A stretch of DNA of 64,000 nt, from the NCBI RefSeq assembly GCF_038002345.1, contig NZ_JBBOCJ010000001.1, positions 6,696,001 to 6,760,000 on the forward strand, in the 5' to 3' direction. Origin of the DNA: Paenibacillus sp. FSL M7-0420. Lineage in GTDB: Bacteria; Bacillota; Bacilli; Paenibacillales; Paenibacillaceae. A model generated the notes under the pieces. It saw only the letters and a program-made list of their open reading frames with translations. It made no database searches and had not been told where the DNA came from. The position numbers and the translations under genes were made by a program. Below, piece after piece: positions 31,736 through 41,538 of the stretch; position 1 is the first letter of the stretch; every line of letters begins with the position of its first letter.

Positions 31736-33010
31736 TTATTCTGCGTCGATCACCGAATCACCGGCGGCTTTCATCAGCCGGTTCATGATGGCTGCGCCGA
31801 GGCCCGTGACCGGGCAGGCCTCGGCCAGAATGTACGTGGCCCCCGCTTCATCGAAGCGCCGCAAGGCGGCATACAGGAAGCGGGCGGCCTCCTCCGGCGA
31901 GGACAGCGAGCCGAGAGACACCGTGCAGGCGGCCGGGTCGGCGGGATACAGGGCCCTATGCTCCTCGAAGAGGAGCAGGCCCGTGATCTCGCCCGCCCGC
32001 TGCGCCGCCTGCAGCAGCCCTGCGGCGGTCTCCGCCACGCGCTGCGCGGAGGAGCCGCGTACGATGCCAAGCGCGCCGCGCGGGGCATAGTGCGTGTACT
32101 TCATGCCCGGCGCGCGCGGCGCCGGGCTGCTGCCGGCGGCCGCCTGCGCAGCAGCGCCGGCTTCGCCGCCGGGCACGGCTGCCGGCGGCACAGGCACGGA
32201 CCCGCCGCCGGATGCACCGGCAGGCGTGTCCGCCCCGGCGGCCGGCTCCGCTGCGGCCGCTTCAGTGCCGGTCACCGCTGCGAGCTGCTCGGCGGTGATG
32301 CCCCCGGGACGGAGCACGGCTACCGTCCCGTCCGGCTGCACCTGCACCACGGTCGACTCCAGGCCGACCCCGGCCGCGCCGCCGTCCAGCACCCCGCCGA
32401 TATATCCGGCGAGGTCTTCCAGCACATGGGCGGCCAGCGTCGGACTCGGCCGCCCGGAGCGGTTGGCGCTGGGCGCGGCAACCGGACAATCCGCCGCCCG
32501 CAGCAGCGCAAGCGCCACCGGATGATCCGGCATGCGCACGCCAACCGTGTCCAGGCCCGCCGTCACCAGCGGCGAGAGAACGCCGGGACGCACCGGCAGC
32601 ACCAGCGTCAGCGGGCCGGGCCAGAACGCATCGATCAGCGCCTCGGCCACCGGATGCACCTCCGTCACCAGGCGACCGAGATCCTCCCGCCGGGCAATAT
32701 GCACGATCAGCGGGTTATCCGAAGGACGGCCTTTGGCTGCGAATACCGCTTCTACCGCTGCAGTATTCCGCGCATCTGCGCCCAGTCCGTACACCGTCTC
32801 CGTCGGAAAGGCCACCGTCTCCCCGCTCCGCAGCAGCGCTGCCGCTTCCGAGATCATGTCCAGATCACTCCCGCCCGGCTGCCAACCGGCAGAGCTACCC
32901 GATCCGCCATCCCTTCCCTCCTTGCCGGAAACGAGGCTCCAGTACAGGGTAGATTCTATATGACCGCTGCGGCGCTGGGCCGCAAACGGTGAATGCTTAT
33001 CCTCTGTCAT
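31736..33010 (-). CDS. ywlC: L-threonylcarbamoyladenylate synthase (Sua5/YwlC)
   Basis: Makes threonylcarbamoyl-AMP for the t6A37 modification of tRNA. The YrdC domain spans about residues 52-245 (ETVAFPTETVYGLGADA, AAKGRPSDNPLIVHI) and the Sua5 domain about 305-424 (starting PGMKYTHYAPRGAL). At 424 aa it is about 70-80 residues longer than usual. The surplus is an Ala/Gly/Pro/Glu-rich linker (residues about 248-303) of very high GC. The gene is next to mntP and spoIIR, as in B. subtilis (ywlC-ywlD). Confidence 0.92.
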   Translation of the reverse strand: MTEDKHSPFAAQRRSGHIESTLYWSLVSGKEGRDGGSGSSAGWQPGGSDLDMISEAAALLRSGETVAFPTETVYGLGADARNTAAVEAVFAAKGRPSDNPLIVHIARREDLGRLVTEVHPVAEALIDAFWPGPLTLVLPVRPGVLSPLVTAGLDTVGVRMPDHPVALALLRAADCPVAAPSANRSGRPSPTLAAHVLEDLAGYIGGVLDGGAAGVGLESTVVQVQPDGTVAVLRPGGITAEQLAAVTGTEAAAAEPAAGADTPAGASGGGSVPVPPAAVPGGEAGAAAQAAAGSSPAPRAPGMKYTHYAPRGALGIVRGSSAQRVAETAAGLLQAAQRAGEITGLLLFEEHRALYPADPAACTVSLGSLSSPEEAARFLYAALRRFDEAGATYILAEACPVTGLGAAIMNRLMKAAGDSVIDAE

Positions 33011-33152
33011 CTATCATCACTAGCTTTCTGATTGAATTATTACGCAAGTGGAAACGGCTTTGCCGTCCTTTATTATAGCGCGAAGCATATAAATTCTTAT
33101 CTTTGCACAAAGTCATCCTGACGGATGAATAGGATTACCTTCACGCCAGTAC

Positions 33153-33385
33153 AATGTATGCTGTTTTTCACATACATTTGGTCCATACGCCTGCATGGTA
33201 GCCAATGTATGCTGTTTTTGGCATACATTTGGGCCATACTCCTTCACGCCAGCATAGTATATGCTGTTTTTCATATACATTCGGGCATGCACCTCCTATA
33301 TCAGCACAATGTATGCTGTTTTTCACATACATTTGGTCCATAAGACCCTGTGCCAGCTTATTGCATTCGGTTTTAGGAAGCTTGT
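33153..33385. repeat. 51-bp hairpin tandem repeat, family 1, array A (4 copies plus a degenerate one)
   Basis: Units begin at 33153, 33204, 33256 and 33308, with a worn copy near 33359. Each has TGTATG, a loop of the form CTGTTTTTCA, then CATACA, then a ~28-bp spacer that is also repeated. In the third unit the stem is TATATG/CATATA, a compensating double change that keeps pairing. It fills the gap between spoIIR (stop 33537) and ywlC (start 33010). No coding role is evident. The same family recurs at 43674 and 55485. Confidence 0.9.
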
Positions 33386-33536
33386 CCACAACAGGAGGAA
33401 TCTATAGTTTACTATACGGCCAAAAACGGCCCCCTCAGGTGGAGCCGCTTCTGCTCAAGTGCTGCAATCATCGTACCATATCCGGCGCAAAAACTGTAGA
33501 ATCCAATCTGCGTCTACACTATGCTTCTCAGTACAT

Positions 33537-34328
33537 TCAGGCGAACAACCCGCAGATCCAGCTCCAGATATTCTTCAGCAGCTCCCACACGAAGAACTTC
33601 ACCTTCGGTGTCTCTGCAGCATCACCCGCGTTTCCTTCCTTGTTAGCAGAATCCGAGAGACCGGATACTGCCCCTTGCGCTGTTCCAGCCGCAGCCTTCA
33701 CCTTCGCACCGTCTCCCGAAGCCTTGGCTGAGACCTTAGCCGCATCCTTGGCCCCCGCCTTCGCAGCAGCCGGTTCTGCAGCCGCAGCATCCCCTGTTCC
33801 CGCATCGATGAAGCAGAGCGGCGGAAACAGCACACACCACCAGTTCTGCCCTTTGCCTGCTCCAAGTGTGACCCGGACGGCCTCGTATTCTCCGGCAGGA
33901 TAGACCCGGCCGCCATACATTTTGGTCGGAAAAGGAACCGTGCCCAGCTCCACCTGATAGCCGTATTCAATCCCGCGCTGCGCCAGCTCTCTGCCCACCA
34001 GCTCATTCAGCTCCGGCAGATGATTACGGATCAGGGCACGGGCCTGCTCCAGGCTCTGCGGATCTTCCAGCCCGGCCACCCACTGGTTGATCTGCTTCAC
34101 GATCCGGTCACGAATCTGGCGCTTGACCAGCTGATCCCCGGTGCCGTCCGAATTCGCCAGAATACGCAGACGGATTGACTCCTGCGGGATCGATACCTCC
34201 GCTACGGCGGCATCGCTTTTTTGCCCTTCCCAGGCCATCATCAGAATCATAAAAAAACAAATTAAAATGGCAGTATACTTAAAGGTAATCCGCAGGGAAT
34301 CCCCTCGCTCCAGCTTAACATCCTCCAT
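33537..34328 (-). CDS. spoIIR: Stage II sporulation protein R (SpoIIR)
   Basis: A forespore-secreted signal that activates SpoIIGA and so pro-sigma-E processing. From the ATG at 34328 (MEDVKLERGD; AGAGGGG 9 bases upstream) it is 263 aa. A membrane/signal segment at about 18-32 is followed by the core IRLRILANSDGTGDQLVKRQIRD and the hallmark NWWCVLFPPLCFID. After the core there is a ~60-residue Ala/Lys/Gly-rich linker and then KVKFFVWELLKNIWSW. The longer frame up to 34502 overlaps the RodA-like gene and is unlikely to be used. Confidence 0.92.
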   Translation of the reverse strand: MEDVKLERGDSLRITFKYTAILICFFMILMMAWEGQKSDAAVAEVSIPQESIRLRILANSDGTGDQLVKRQIRDRIVKQINQWVAGLEDPQSLEQARALIRNHLPELNELVGRELAQRGIEYGYQVELGTVPFPTKMYGGRVYPAGEYEAVRVTLGAGKGQNWWCVLFPPLCFIDAGTGDAAAAEPAAAKAGAKDAAKVSAKASGDGAKVKAAAGTAQGAVSGLSDSANKEGNAGDAAETPKVKFFVWELLKNIWSWICGLFA

Positions 34329-34434
34329 CTTCCGCAGCCCCTCTCCCTCTGAACCTCTTATGTTCCCAGTATGTCCAGGAATGAGAGACTGCAAACCTAG
34401 TAATCTATTATTCATGAAGTAGGGACGGAAGCAC

Positions 34435-35631
34435 CTAGTTTTTGGACAAAAGGGATTTGCCCTTCGTGTCCGGCTGCGGCAGCGGGAGATCGTCCTCCAC
34501 ATCCTGCCCGTAGAGCCTTACACTCATCGCAATCCCCATACAGGCCATATTAATCAGCAGCGAGGTTCCGCCGTAGCTGATGAACGGCAGAGTAATGCCG
34601 GTCAGCGGCATCAGTCCGGTCATCGCTCCGATATTCTCCAGAATCTGATACAGCAGCATTGCCACGATCCCGACTATCAGCAGCGGCCCGCCGCGGTCCC
34701 TGCATTCCAAGGCAATCAGGATTAATCTGTGGATCAGGATAAAAAAGAGCATCAGCAGCGCCGCTGCACCCAGGAAGCCGAATTCTTCCCCAATCTGCAC
34801 AAAAATCGATTCCGAATACAGATACGGCACACGGTTGCTCTGTACGGAGCTGCCCTGCAAATAGCCTTCTCCCTTCAAGCCTCCGGAGCCAATCGCCGTC
34901 TGGGCATTTTTCGTCTGATAGCTAGCAGTGCTGCTGGCCAGCTCAGGCACCAGCCAAGGGTCAAACCGGCTGACGAAGTGATCACGGCCCAGCGTTTTCT
35001 CAATAAAATCAACCGTCTGCTCGTGATAGTTGATATAACACAAGATGAAGCCCAGAATCGCCCCGCCCGCGATGATCAGCCCGATCAGCGCATGCGAGAA
35101 TTTGATACGCCCGATCCATAGCAGGCCAAGCAGGATTACGATATAACTGAGCGCATTGCCCAGATCATTCTGGACGATGACCAGCGCGCAGGGCATGAAT
35201 GCAATCAGACCCAGCGGCACGACATCGCGCCAGAACTGGAGCCGGGTTTTATTTTTGCGGACAAGCACGGTGGTCAGAAAAATAATCAGAATCAGCTTGA
35301 ACAGCTCCGCCGGCTGAATACTTAAATCTCCAATACCAATCCAGCCCTGGGCACCGTTCTTCACCTTGCCGAAAAAGCTGACCGACAGCAGAATCCCGAT
35401 CCCGGCGATGTAAATATAGAGTCCATACCGCACCAGCAGGCGGTAATCGAACAGGGTGATCAGGATAAACGCGATAAACCCCAGCGCATAATATTTCAGC
35501 ATGGTGATATGCATACCATCCAGGCCGTCTCTTCCATGAGTCACGCTATAAATGGAGAAGATACAGATCCCCATCAGCACAATCAAAATCAGCACAATGC
35601 TGCCGTCTATTCTTTTGATTCTCTGCAACAT
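34435..35631 (-). CDS. FtsW/RodA/SpoVE family glycosyltransferase, copy 1
   Basis: A 398-aa SEDS-family protein with about ten membrane segments; such proteins polymerise lipid II together with class B PBPs. Visible features are QPAELFKLILIIFL, VIVQNDLGNALSYIVIL, the catalytic-type Asp region and the C-terminal PLTGITLPFISYGGTSLL. It starts MLQRIKRIDGSIV and is closely similar along its length to the next gene upstream. Elongation (RodA-like) is more likely than division, but sequence alone does not decide. Confidence 0.88.
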   Translation of the reverse strand: MLQRIKRIDGSIVLILIVLMGICIFSIYSVTHGRDGLDGMHITMLKYYALGFIAFILITLFDYRLLVRYGLYIYIAGIGILLSVSFFGKVKNGAQGWIGIGDLSIQPAELFKLILIIFLTTVLVRKNKTRLQFWRDVVPLGLIAFMPCALVIVQNDLGNALSYIVILLGLLWIGRIKFSHALIGLIIAGGAILGFILCYINYHEQTVDFIEKTLGRDHFVSRFDPWLVPELASSTASYQTKNAQTAIGSGGLKGEGYLQGSSVQSNRVPYLYSESIFVQIGEEFGFLGAAALLMLFFILIHRLILIALECRDRGGPLLIVGIVAMLLYQILENIGAMTGLMPLTGITLPFISYGGTSLLINMACMGIAMSVRLYGQDVEDDLPLPQPDTKGKSLLSKN

Positions 35632-35869
35632 AAGGATAACCCCTCAACCTCTCCGGATTAGGAATCCGCCCGCTGTAGCCATCCCAGGCTGCAATCCACT
35701 AATTTCCATTGTAATGCAATTGGGAGCATTTATTCAATTTTTCTATTTCTGCATAGCTGACCCACATCCCCCACCCTCTAGGCACAACAAAATCACCCTG
35801 CGGGTGAACGATGCTAATGCCTCTCTCACCGGCCGCTTTTAAGGAGAAAATCATAATTTCCTAAACCGC

Positions 35870-35912
35870 AAAAAAAATACCGGAACCCTTCGTTAACGAA
35901 GAATTTCGGTAT
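35870..35912 (-). terminator. Terminator between the two RodA-like genes
   Basis: On the minus strand ATACCG...CGGTAT with an inner TTCGTTAACGAA is followed by eight T. A sequence TTTAGGAAATTATGATTTTC follows and is almost repeated after the terminator at 55731, see findings. Confidence 0.8.
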
Positions 35913-35967
35913 GGATGAAGCAGCATCCAGCCCCCCTAAAGGCGCGGGCTTTACTATTCTTAATAAG

Positions 35968-37161
35968 TTAGCTTCTTTTGGCGGGGGCGGCGGAAGAATA
36001 CAGTGCAGGACTCGGCAGATCCTCCTCCACCTCTTGCCCATGCAGACGCACGCTCATTACAAGCCCTATGCTCGCCATATTGATCAGCAGTGAGGTTCCC
36101 CCGAAGCTGATGAACGGCAGCGTAATCCCGGTCAGCGGCATCAGGCCCAGGAAGGCCCCGATATTCTCAAAGATCTGGTACAGCAGCATCGCCACCACCC
36201 CGACGATCAGGAATGGTCCGCCCCTATCCTTGCACTCCAGTGCAATTAGTATCATCCGGTGAATGAGGATAAAGTACAGCAGCAGCACCAGCGCCGACCC
36301 GACAAAGCCGTATTCCTCCGCAATCTGTACAAAAATGGAGTCCGAATAGGTGTATGGCACACGGTCAGTCTGCACCGAGCTGCCTGTCATATAGCCTTCA
36401 CCGCTCATGCCGCCGGAGGCGATGGCCATTTTGGCGTTCTTCGTATGGTAGATCGCCTTGGCCGTTGCCTTATCCGGCACCAGCCACGGGTCGAAGCGCT
36501 CGATCCAGTGCGAGCGTTTGATATCTACCAGGAAATCCTTAATTTCATCGTGATAATGAATATAGCTCATAATTCCGGCAGCCGCAGAGCCGCCTATAAC
36601 CAGCAGCCCGATCAGCGCATGGGTGAATTTAATATTGCCGATCCACAGGAGACCGATCAGAATAACGATGTACGAGAGCGCATTCCCCAGGTCATTCTGG
36701 CTGATTACGATGACAAACGGCATGAGACTGAATAATCCCAGCGGAACCACATCACGCCAGAACAGCAGCTTATTTTTATTCTTGCGTACAAGCACAGCTG
36801 CCAGGAACAGAATCAGAATCAGCTTGAACAGCTCCGCCGGCTGAAGACTGAAGCTTTCGCCGAACTTGATCCACCCTTGTGCGCCGTTCTGCTCTGTACC
36901 GATGAAGCTGACCATTACCAGAATGCCAATCCCCGTGATGTAGACATATAACGCATATTTTACAAGCAGGCGGTAATCCACGAACGTCAGCCCGATAAAG
37001 GCAACAAAGCCCACGATATAGAATTTGATCATCTTAATATGCGACCCGTCCAGCCTCTCACGCCCGTGGGTCACACTATATATGGAGAAAATGCTGACCA
37101 CCATCAGCAGCACAAGAATCACCAGGATAACGCCGTCAATCTTCTTAATCTTCTGAAGCAT
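35968..37161 (-). CDS. FtsW/RodA/SpoVE family glycosyltransferase, copy 2
   Basis: A 397-aa paralogue of the downstream gene, sharing start (MLQKIKKIDGVI), the QPAELFKLILILFL motif, VISQNDLGNALSYIVIL and PLTGITLPFISFGGTSLLINMA. A terminator separates the two, so they are controlled apart. The pair looks like a tandem duplication that has diverged, perhaps with one copy used during sporulation since spoIIR follows. That last point is speculation. Confidence 0.88.
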   Translation of the reverse strand: MLQKIKKIDGVILVILVLLMVVSIFSIYSVTHGRERLDGSHIKMIKFYIVGFVAFIGLTFVDYRLLVKYALYVYITGIGILVMVSFIGTEQNGAQGWIKFGESFSLQPAELFKLILILFLAAVLVRKNKNKLLFWRDVVPLGLFSLMPFVIVISQNDLGNALSYIVILIGLLWIGNIKFTHALIGLLVIGGSAAAGIMSYIHYHDEIKDFLVDIKRSHWIERFDPWLVPDKATAKAIYHTKNAKMAIASGGMSGEGYMTGSSVQTDRVPYTYSDSIFVQIAEEYGFVGSALVLLLYFILIHRMILIALECKDRGGPFLIVGVVAMLLYQIFENIGAFLGLMPLTGITLPFISFGGTSLLINMASIGLVMSVRLHGQEVEEDLPSPALYSSAAPAKRS

Positions 37162-37769
37162 ATTCTGTCTCCTTACTCAGTACTGGTTCTTCCCGTTCTT
37201 GTCCCCTGGCAGCCGCCCAGGCAGAAGTTCCGTCCTGTCTATTGTAAAGGAAGGGACCGCCTAAATACAATTTACCAAAGATTGGGGCTCGTCTGCTTCG
37301 CCCGAGGAGATTGTGCTTGCGCGTACGCTCCCAATGCCCTCACGCGCCCCTCGCTTTCCCAGCCATTCAGCGATAGGCATATCTACTCCGCCCCTCGTTC
37401 TCCCGGCCATTCAGTAATAAGTGTATTTTGTGCAATTAAAAGTAGTAAAAATGATGGTTTTCCTCTTCTAATTGTAGTCTGTACAACTAAATTTGTTTGA
37501 TTACGGGAACATCGGGTGCGGAGGGAAATTTAAGTGTACGTTATACAGTTAAACAGATTATGGATGGAATATTAGATAATTTAGTTGTACAAAGTGCATT
37601 TAGCGCAGCGATTGCAGCTTAATGGGGCACGGCAAATCTTCAGCAGGCTATTTGTTAAAATTAGACTCGAAGCATGGCCGTCACTGCGGTGAAAACTGGA
37701 CTTCCAACCGCAACAGCAGCGCCGCTCCTTCTAAAAATGACGCCGCACCAGACGGTTACACCGGCCCGG
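37162..37769. other. Gene-free region with two kinds of repeat
   Basis: No gene seen over about 600 bases. A 38-bp segment beginning CGCCCCTCG is repeated at 37345-37382 and 37389-37426 (period 44, with several changes). Further on, a perfect 14-bp inverted repeat TGTACAACTAAATT occurs at 37480-37493 and in reverse at 37578-37591. A related TTTTGTGCAATTAAA is at about 37426. The promoter for the RodA-like gene should lie near 37170-37260. Confidence 0.6.
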
Positions 37770-38915
37770 CTACGTCCGTCCCCGGCGGGCTATCCCGAGC
37801 ACATGCCGGGGAATCCCGGCGAGATCATCGATGGTGATGATCTCGTCCCAATGTCCGGCTGCCCGCAGCAGTCCGGCTACCTGCTCGGCCTGCCCCTGGC
37901 CGAGCTCGAAGCCGACCAGGCGCGGCGGAGCCGGGAGCAGCGGCAGCTGCTCCATCATGCGGCGGTACGGGTCCAGCCCGTCCCCGCCGCCGTCCAGTGC
38001 CGTGCGCGGCTCATGATCGCGCACCTCGCGCTGCAGCCCGGCGATGTCGCCGCCGGGGATGTACGGCGGGTTGGAGACGAGGATATCCGTCTCCAGCCCC
38101 GCGAACGGCTCGAGCAGATCGCCGAGCCGCAGGTCCACCGCCGTGCCGTGCCGCTGCGCATTGCGCCGGGCCACGGCCAGCGCGCCGGGCGAGATATCGC
38201 CAGCGCAGACCCGCCACGCCGGCGCTTCCGCCGCCAGCGTGACGGAGATGGCTCCGCTGCCGGCGCCGATATCGACGGCGGTCAGCGGCCGTGCGGCGCC
38301 GGCTGCGCCTGTGCCGCTCTCCCGGCGGGCGGCGATGCGGCCCGCCGGGCTGTGGGCGGCTGCTTCATCCGCAGCCGCCATAGCTTCCGGTGCGGCTTCG
38401 CCCCGCACCCCGCCGACCTCGCCGCCCGCTGCTTGTCCCTGCTCGTCTCCTCCAGCTTCCGGTGCGGCTTCGCCCCGCACCGTGCCGCCCTGATCGCCCG
38501 CTGTCATATCCAGCGTGCATCCATCGGCCGCCACCATTCCGTCCGGCCACAGCTCCGCGCCGTACTTCAGAATCGCCTCGACGAGCAGCTCCGTCTCCGG
38601 GCGGGGGATCAGCACATCGGGCGTGACCTCGAAGGCCCGGCCGTAGAACTCCTGCTCGCCGGTGATGTATTGCACCGGTTCTCCCGCCGCCCGGCGGGTC
38701 ACCAGCGCTTCCCATTCGGCCTTGCGCGCCAGCGGGAACGGATCAGCCAAGGCCATGTAATACGCCGCCCCGGACAAGCCCAGCACATGCTCCAGCAGGA
38801 GCTGGCTGCTGCGCTGCGGCTCCGTAAGGCCGTGTCCGGCCAAAAAAGAAGAAGCCTCCGCAAAGGCTTCCCGGATGCTTTGCACGTCAGGCATGACATA
38901 AGAGTCGTGTTTCAA
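37770..38915 (-). CDS. prmC: Peptide chain release factor N5-glutamine methyltransferase PrmC, with a large insertion
   Basis: Methylates the Gln of the GGQ motif in release factors, here presumably RF1 encoded just upstream. The N-terminal helical domain (to about residue 128, GRAFEVTPDVLIPRPETELLVEAIL) and the SAM domain (AVDIGAGSGAIS; catalytic SNPPYIPGGD) are intact. Between them is an insertion of about 85-95 residues, Gly/Ala/Glu-rich and very GC-rich. It contains a repeat (RGEAAPEA twice, 30 residues apart). At 381 aa it is far longer than the usual ~285. It is 4 bases from prfA, so the two form an operon. Confidence 0.92.
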   Translation of the reverse strand: MKHDSYVMPDVQSIREAFAEASSFLAGHGLTEPQRSSQLLLEHVLGLSGAAYYMALADPFPLARKAEWEALVTRRAAGEPVQYITGEQEFYGRAFEVTPDVLIPRPETELLVEAILKYGAELWPDGMVAADGCTLDMTAGDQGGTVRGEAAPEAGGDEQGQAAGGEVGGVRGEAAPEAMAAADEAAAHSPAGRIAARRESGTGAAGAARPLTAVDIGAGSGAISVTLAAEAPAWRVCAGDISPGALAVARRNAQRHGTAVDLRLGDLLEPFAGLETDILVSNPPYIPGGDIAGLQREVRDHEPRTALDGGGDGLDPYRRMMEQLPLLPAPPRLVGFELGQGQAEQVAGLLRAAGHWDEIITIDDLAGIPRHVLGIARRGRT

Positions 38916-38919
38916 AGCA

Positions 38920-39987
38920 TTATTCTCCTTTTTCCATCAATTCTGCTTGTTCCGCAATTGACAGTGCCGAGATAATCTCGGTAATATCCCCGTTCATCAC
39001 CTGATCCAGACGGTGGAGGGTTAAGCCGATCCGGTGATCCGTCACACGGCTCTGCGGGAAGTTGTAGGTACGGATACGCTCACTGCGGTCACCGGTTCCC
39101 ACCTTGCTTTTACGTTCTCCGGAATACTTCGCTTCCTCTTCCTGCCGCTTCAAATCCGAGATCCGGGTACGCAGCACCTTCAGCGCCTTATCCTTATTGG
39201 AGTTCTGGGACTTGCCGTCCTGGCAGGTAGCCACGATCCCCGTAGGTACGTGGGTTACACGTACTGCTGATTTGGTCGTGTTAACGGACTGTCCGCCCGC
39301 GCCGCTCGAACAGAAGGTATCGACACGGATATCCTTGTCATGAATCTCGATTTCGAAATCTTCCGCTTCCGGCATTACGGCCACGGTAGAGGTAGAGGTA
39401 TGGATACGTCCGCCGGATTCTGTGGTAGGGATGCGCTGCACACGGTGTGCGCCGCTTTCGAATTTCATTTTGCTGTAAGCGCCGCGCCCGGTAATTTGGA
39501 AGATGACTTCCTTGAAGCCACCGAGATCATTCGTGTTCACATCCATCAGCTCTACGCGCCAGCCCTGGGTATCGGCATAACGGGTATACATCCGGTAGAG
39601 GTCAGAGGCGAACAAGGCCGCTTCGTCCCCTCCGGCTGCGCCGCGGATTTCCACGATTACGTTCTTGTCGTCGTTAGGGTCCTTAGGCAGCAGGAGCAGA
39701 CGAATCTTCTCCTCAAGAACGGCCTGACGCTCGGACAGGTCATCGATTTCCATCTTGACCATTTCTTTCATTTCATCATCAAGCTTCTCGGCCTGCATCA
39801 TCTTCGCGGCTTCAAGCTCTTCCATTACGTTCTTATATTCGCTATACGCCTCGAAGGCGGGCTGCAAGTCGGATTGTTCTTTGGAATAGTCCCTCAGTTT
39901 CTTACTGTCGCTTGCAACATCCGGGTCACATAGCAGTTCACTGAGTTTCTCATAGCGGTCCGCCAGGGATTGCAATCGGTCCAACAA
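38920..39987 (-). CDS. prfA: Peptide chain release factor 1
   Basis: Recognises UAA and UAG and releases the finished protein. The GGQ motif is in [16 protein letters not shown] near residue 230. The domain carrying [14 protein letters not shown] is present and the length (355 aa) is normal. prmC follows within 4 bases. Confidence 0.97.
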   Translation of the reverse strand: MLDRLQSLADRYEKLSELLCDPDVASDSKKLRDYSKEQSDLQPAFEAYSEYKNVMEELEAAKMMQAEKLDDEMKEMVKMEIDDLSERQAVLEEKIRLLLLPKDPNDDKNVIVEIRGAAGGDEAALFASDLYRMYTRYADTQGWRVELMDVNTNDLGGFKEVIFQITGRGAYSKMKFESGAHRVQRIPTTESGGRIHTSTSTVAVMPEAEDFEIEIHDKDIRVDTFCSSGAGGQSVNTTKSAVRVTHVPTGIVATCQDGKSQNSNKDKALKVLRTRISDLKRQEEEAKYSGERKSKVGTGDRSERIRTYNFPQSRVTDHRIGLTLHRLDQVMNGDITEIISALSIAEQAELMEKGE

Positions 39988-40273
39988 GGGAATTCACCTC
40001 TCCTGATTCAAATTCTTCGTTCATTATTACTTTAAATTGTTGCTACAACTGAAGTAGATATACGACTTTATATTATACCACCACAAGCCTCAATTGGCTA
40101 CAGTACATGCGGCGGGCCGGGGATTTTTTTAAATTAAGATTCTGTATGATCTTATGATGTTGAGCCTCCGGCCAGCTTATACACCGGCACCGAGTCCGAA
40201 TGACGCAAAGAAACCATCCAGCAAGCAAGTACCTCTACTCCTGAATGGCCTCTCTATAACAAGCGAAAAGTAT

Positions 40274-41374
40274 CTATACGTTGAACCGGAAATGCATAAC
40301 GTCGCCGTCCTGCACCAGATATTCCTTGCCTTCCAGACGCAGCTGCCCGCGTTCCTTGGCACCGTTCATTGAACCTGCCGCCACCAGATCGGTGTAAGCC
40401 ACAACCTCCGCACGGATAAAACCGCGCTCGAAATCAGTGTGAATCACGCCCGCTGCTCCAGGGGCCTTAGTGCCCTTGCGGATAGTCCAGGCACGAACCT
40501 CTTGAACACCCGCAGTGAAATAAGTGTACAGACCCAGCAGCTTGTAAGCCGCTTTGATCAGACGGTTAAGCCCGGATTCCTGCAGACCCAGCTCCTCCAG
40601 GAACATCGCCTTGTCTTCGCCTTCCAGCTCTGCAATCTCCGCTTCCACCTTGGCACTAATCGGCACGACTTCAGCATTCTCGGCTGCTGCGAATTCACGG
40701 ACCTGCTGCACATAAGGATTCTCCTCGGCAGTCGCCACTTCATCCTCGCCCACATTCGCCGCATACAGCACCGGCTTCAGCGTGAGCAGGTGAAGATCAC
40801 GCACGATCTGGCGCTCATCGTCAGACAACTCCAGACTGCGTGCAGGCTGGTCCTGATACAGGGCTTCCTTTACGCGCTCCAGTACTTCTACTTCCTGGGC
40901 GTATTTCTTGTCGCCGCCCTTGATATTTTTGCGGGAACGCTCAATCCGCTTCTCCACGCTCTCCAGGTCGGCCAGAATCAGCTCCAGGTTAATCGTCTGG
41001 ATGTCGCTGATCGGATTCACCTTGCCGTCCACATGGGTCACGTTCTCATCGACGAAGCAGCGCACCACATGAACAATGGCATCCACCTCGCGGATATGGG
41101 CCAGGAACTTGTTGCCCAAGCCTTCGCCCTTGCTCGCACCGCGCACCAGTCCGGCAATATCGACGAATTCAAAAGCGGTCGGAACCGTCTTGTTCGGCTG
41201 TACCAGCTCCACCAGCTTATCCAGACGTTCGTCCGGTACTTCTACAACCCCGACGTTCGGGTCGATGGTGCAGAACGGATAGTTGGCGGATTCTGCGCCC
41301 GCTTGTGTAATTGCATTGAATAATGTCGATTTGCCTACGTTGGGAAGTCCAACGATACCTGCTTTCAAAGCCAT
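40274..41374 (-). CDS. ychF: Redox-regulated ATPase YchF (Obg-like)
   Basis: A 366-aa P-loop protein that binds ATP rather than GTP and associates with ribosomes. The P-loop GLPNVGKST is at residues 8-16, the switch [17 protein letters not shown] at about 69-85, and the altered G4 motif is NVGED. The coiled-coil and TGS domain ([14 protein letters not shown]) complete it. No partner gene is close; 286 bases separate it from prfA, in which I see nothing notable. Confidence 0.96.
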   Translation of the reverse strand: MALKAGIVGLPNVGKSTLFNAITQAGAESANYPFCTIDPNVGVVEVPDERLDKLVELVQPNKTVPTAFEFVDIAGLVRGASKGEGLGNKFLAHIREVDAIVHVVRCFVDENVTHVDGKVNPISDIQTINLELILADLESVEKRIERSRKNIKGGDKKYAQEVEVLERVKEALYQDQPARSLELSDDERQIVRDLHLLTLKPVLYAANVGEDEVATAEENPYVQQVREFAAAENAEVVPISAKVEAEIAELEGEDKAMFLEELGLQESGLNRLIKAAYKLLGLYTYFTAGVQEVRAWTIRKGTKAPGAAGVIHTDFERGFIRAEVVAYTDLVAAGSMNGAKERGQLRLEGKEYLVQDGDVMHFRFNV

Positions 41375-41538
41375 TTATATGACAACTCCTATTTTCGGTT
41401 GGTTTGATCACCGCATGAAATCCCGAACTGATCTCAAACCATTATATATTAGAACAAATTCTCCAGCAACAGCGGATGTCAAGGGCGGGCAGCCAAACTC
41501 ATCTTACCGGGTAAAAAATATTTACTTGGCGCTGCCCG

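Noticed and set aside
33153..33385. CRISPR array
   Set aside because: The parts between hairpins are themselves repeated, not unique spacers, and no cas gene is near.
37674..38975. A 433-aa plus-strand frame opposite prmC
   Set aside because: It is an Arg/Gln-rich shadow caused by high GC; prmC motifs are on the other strand.
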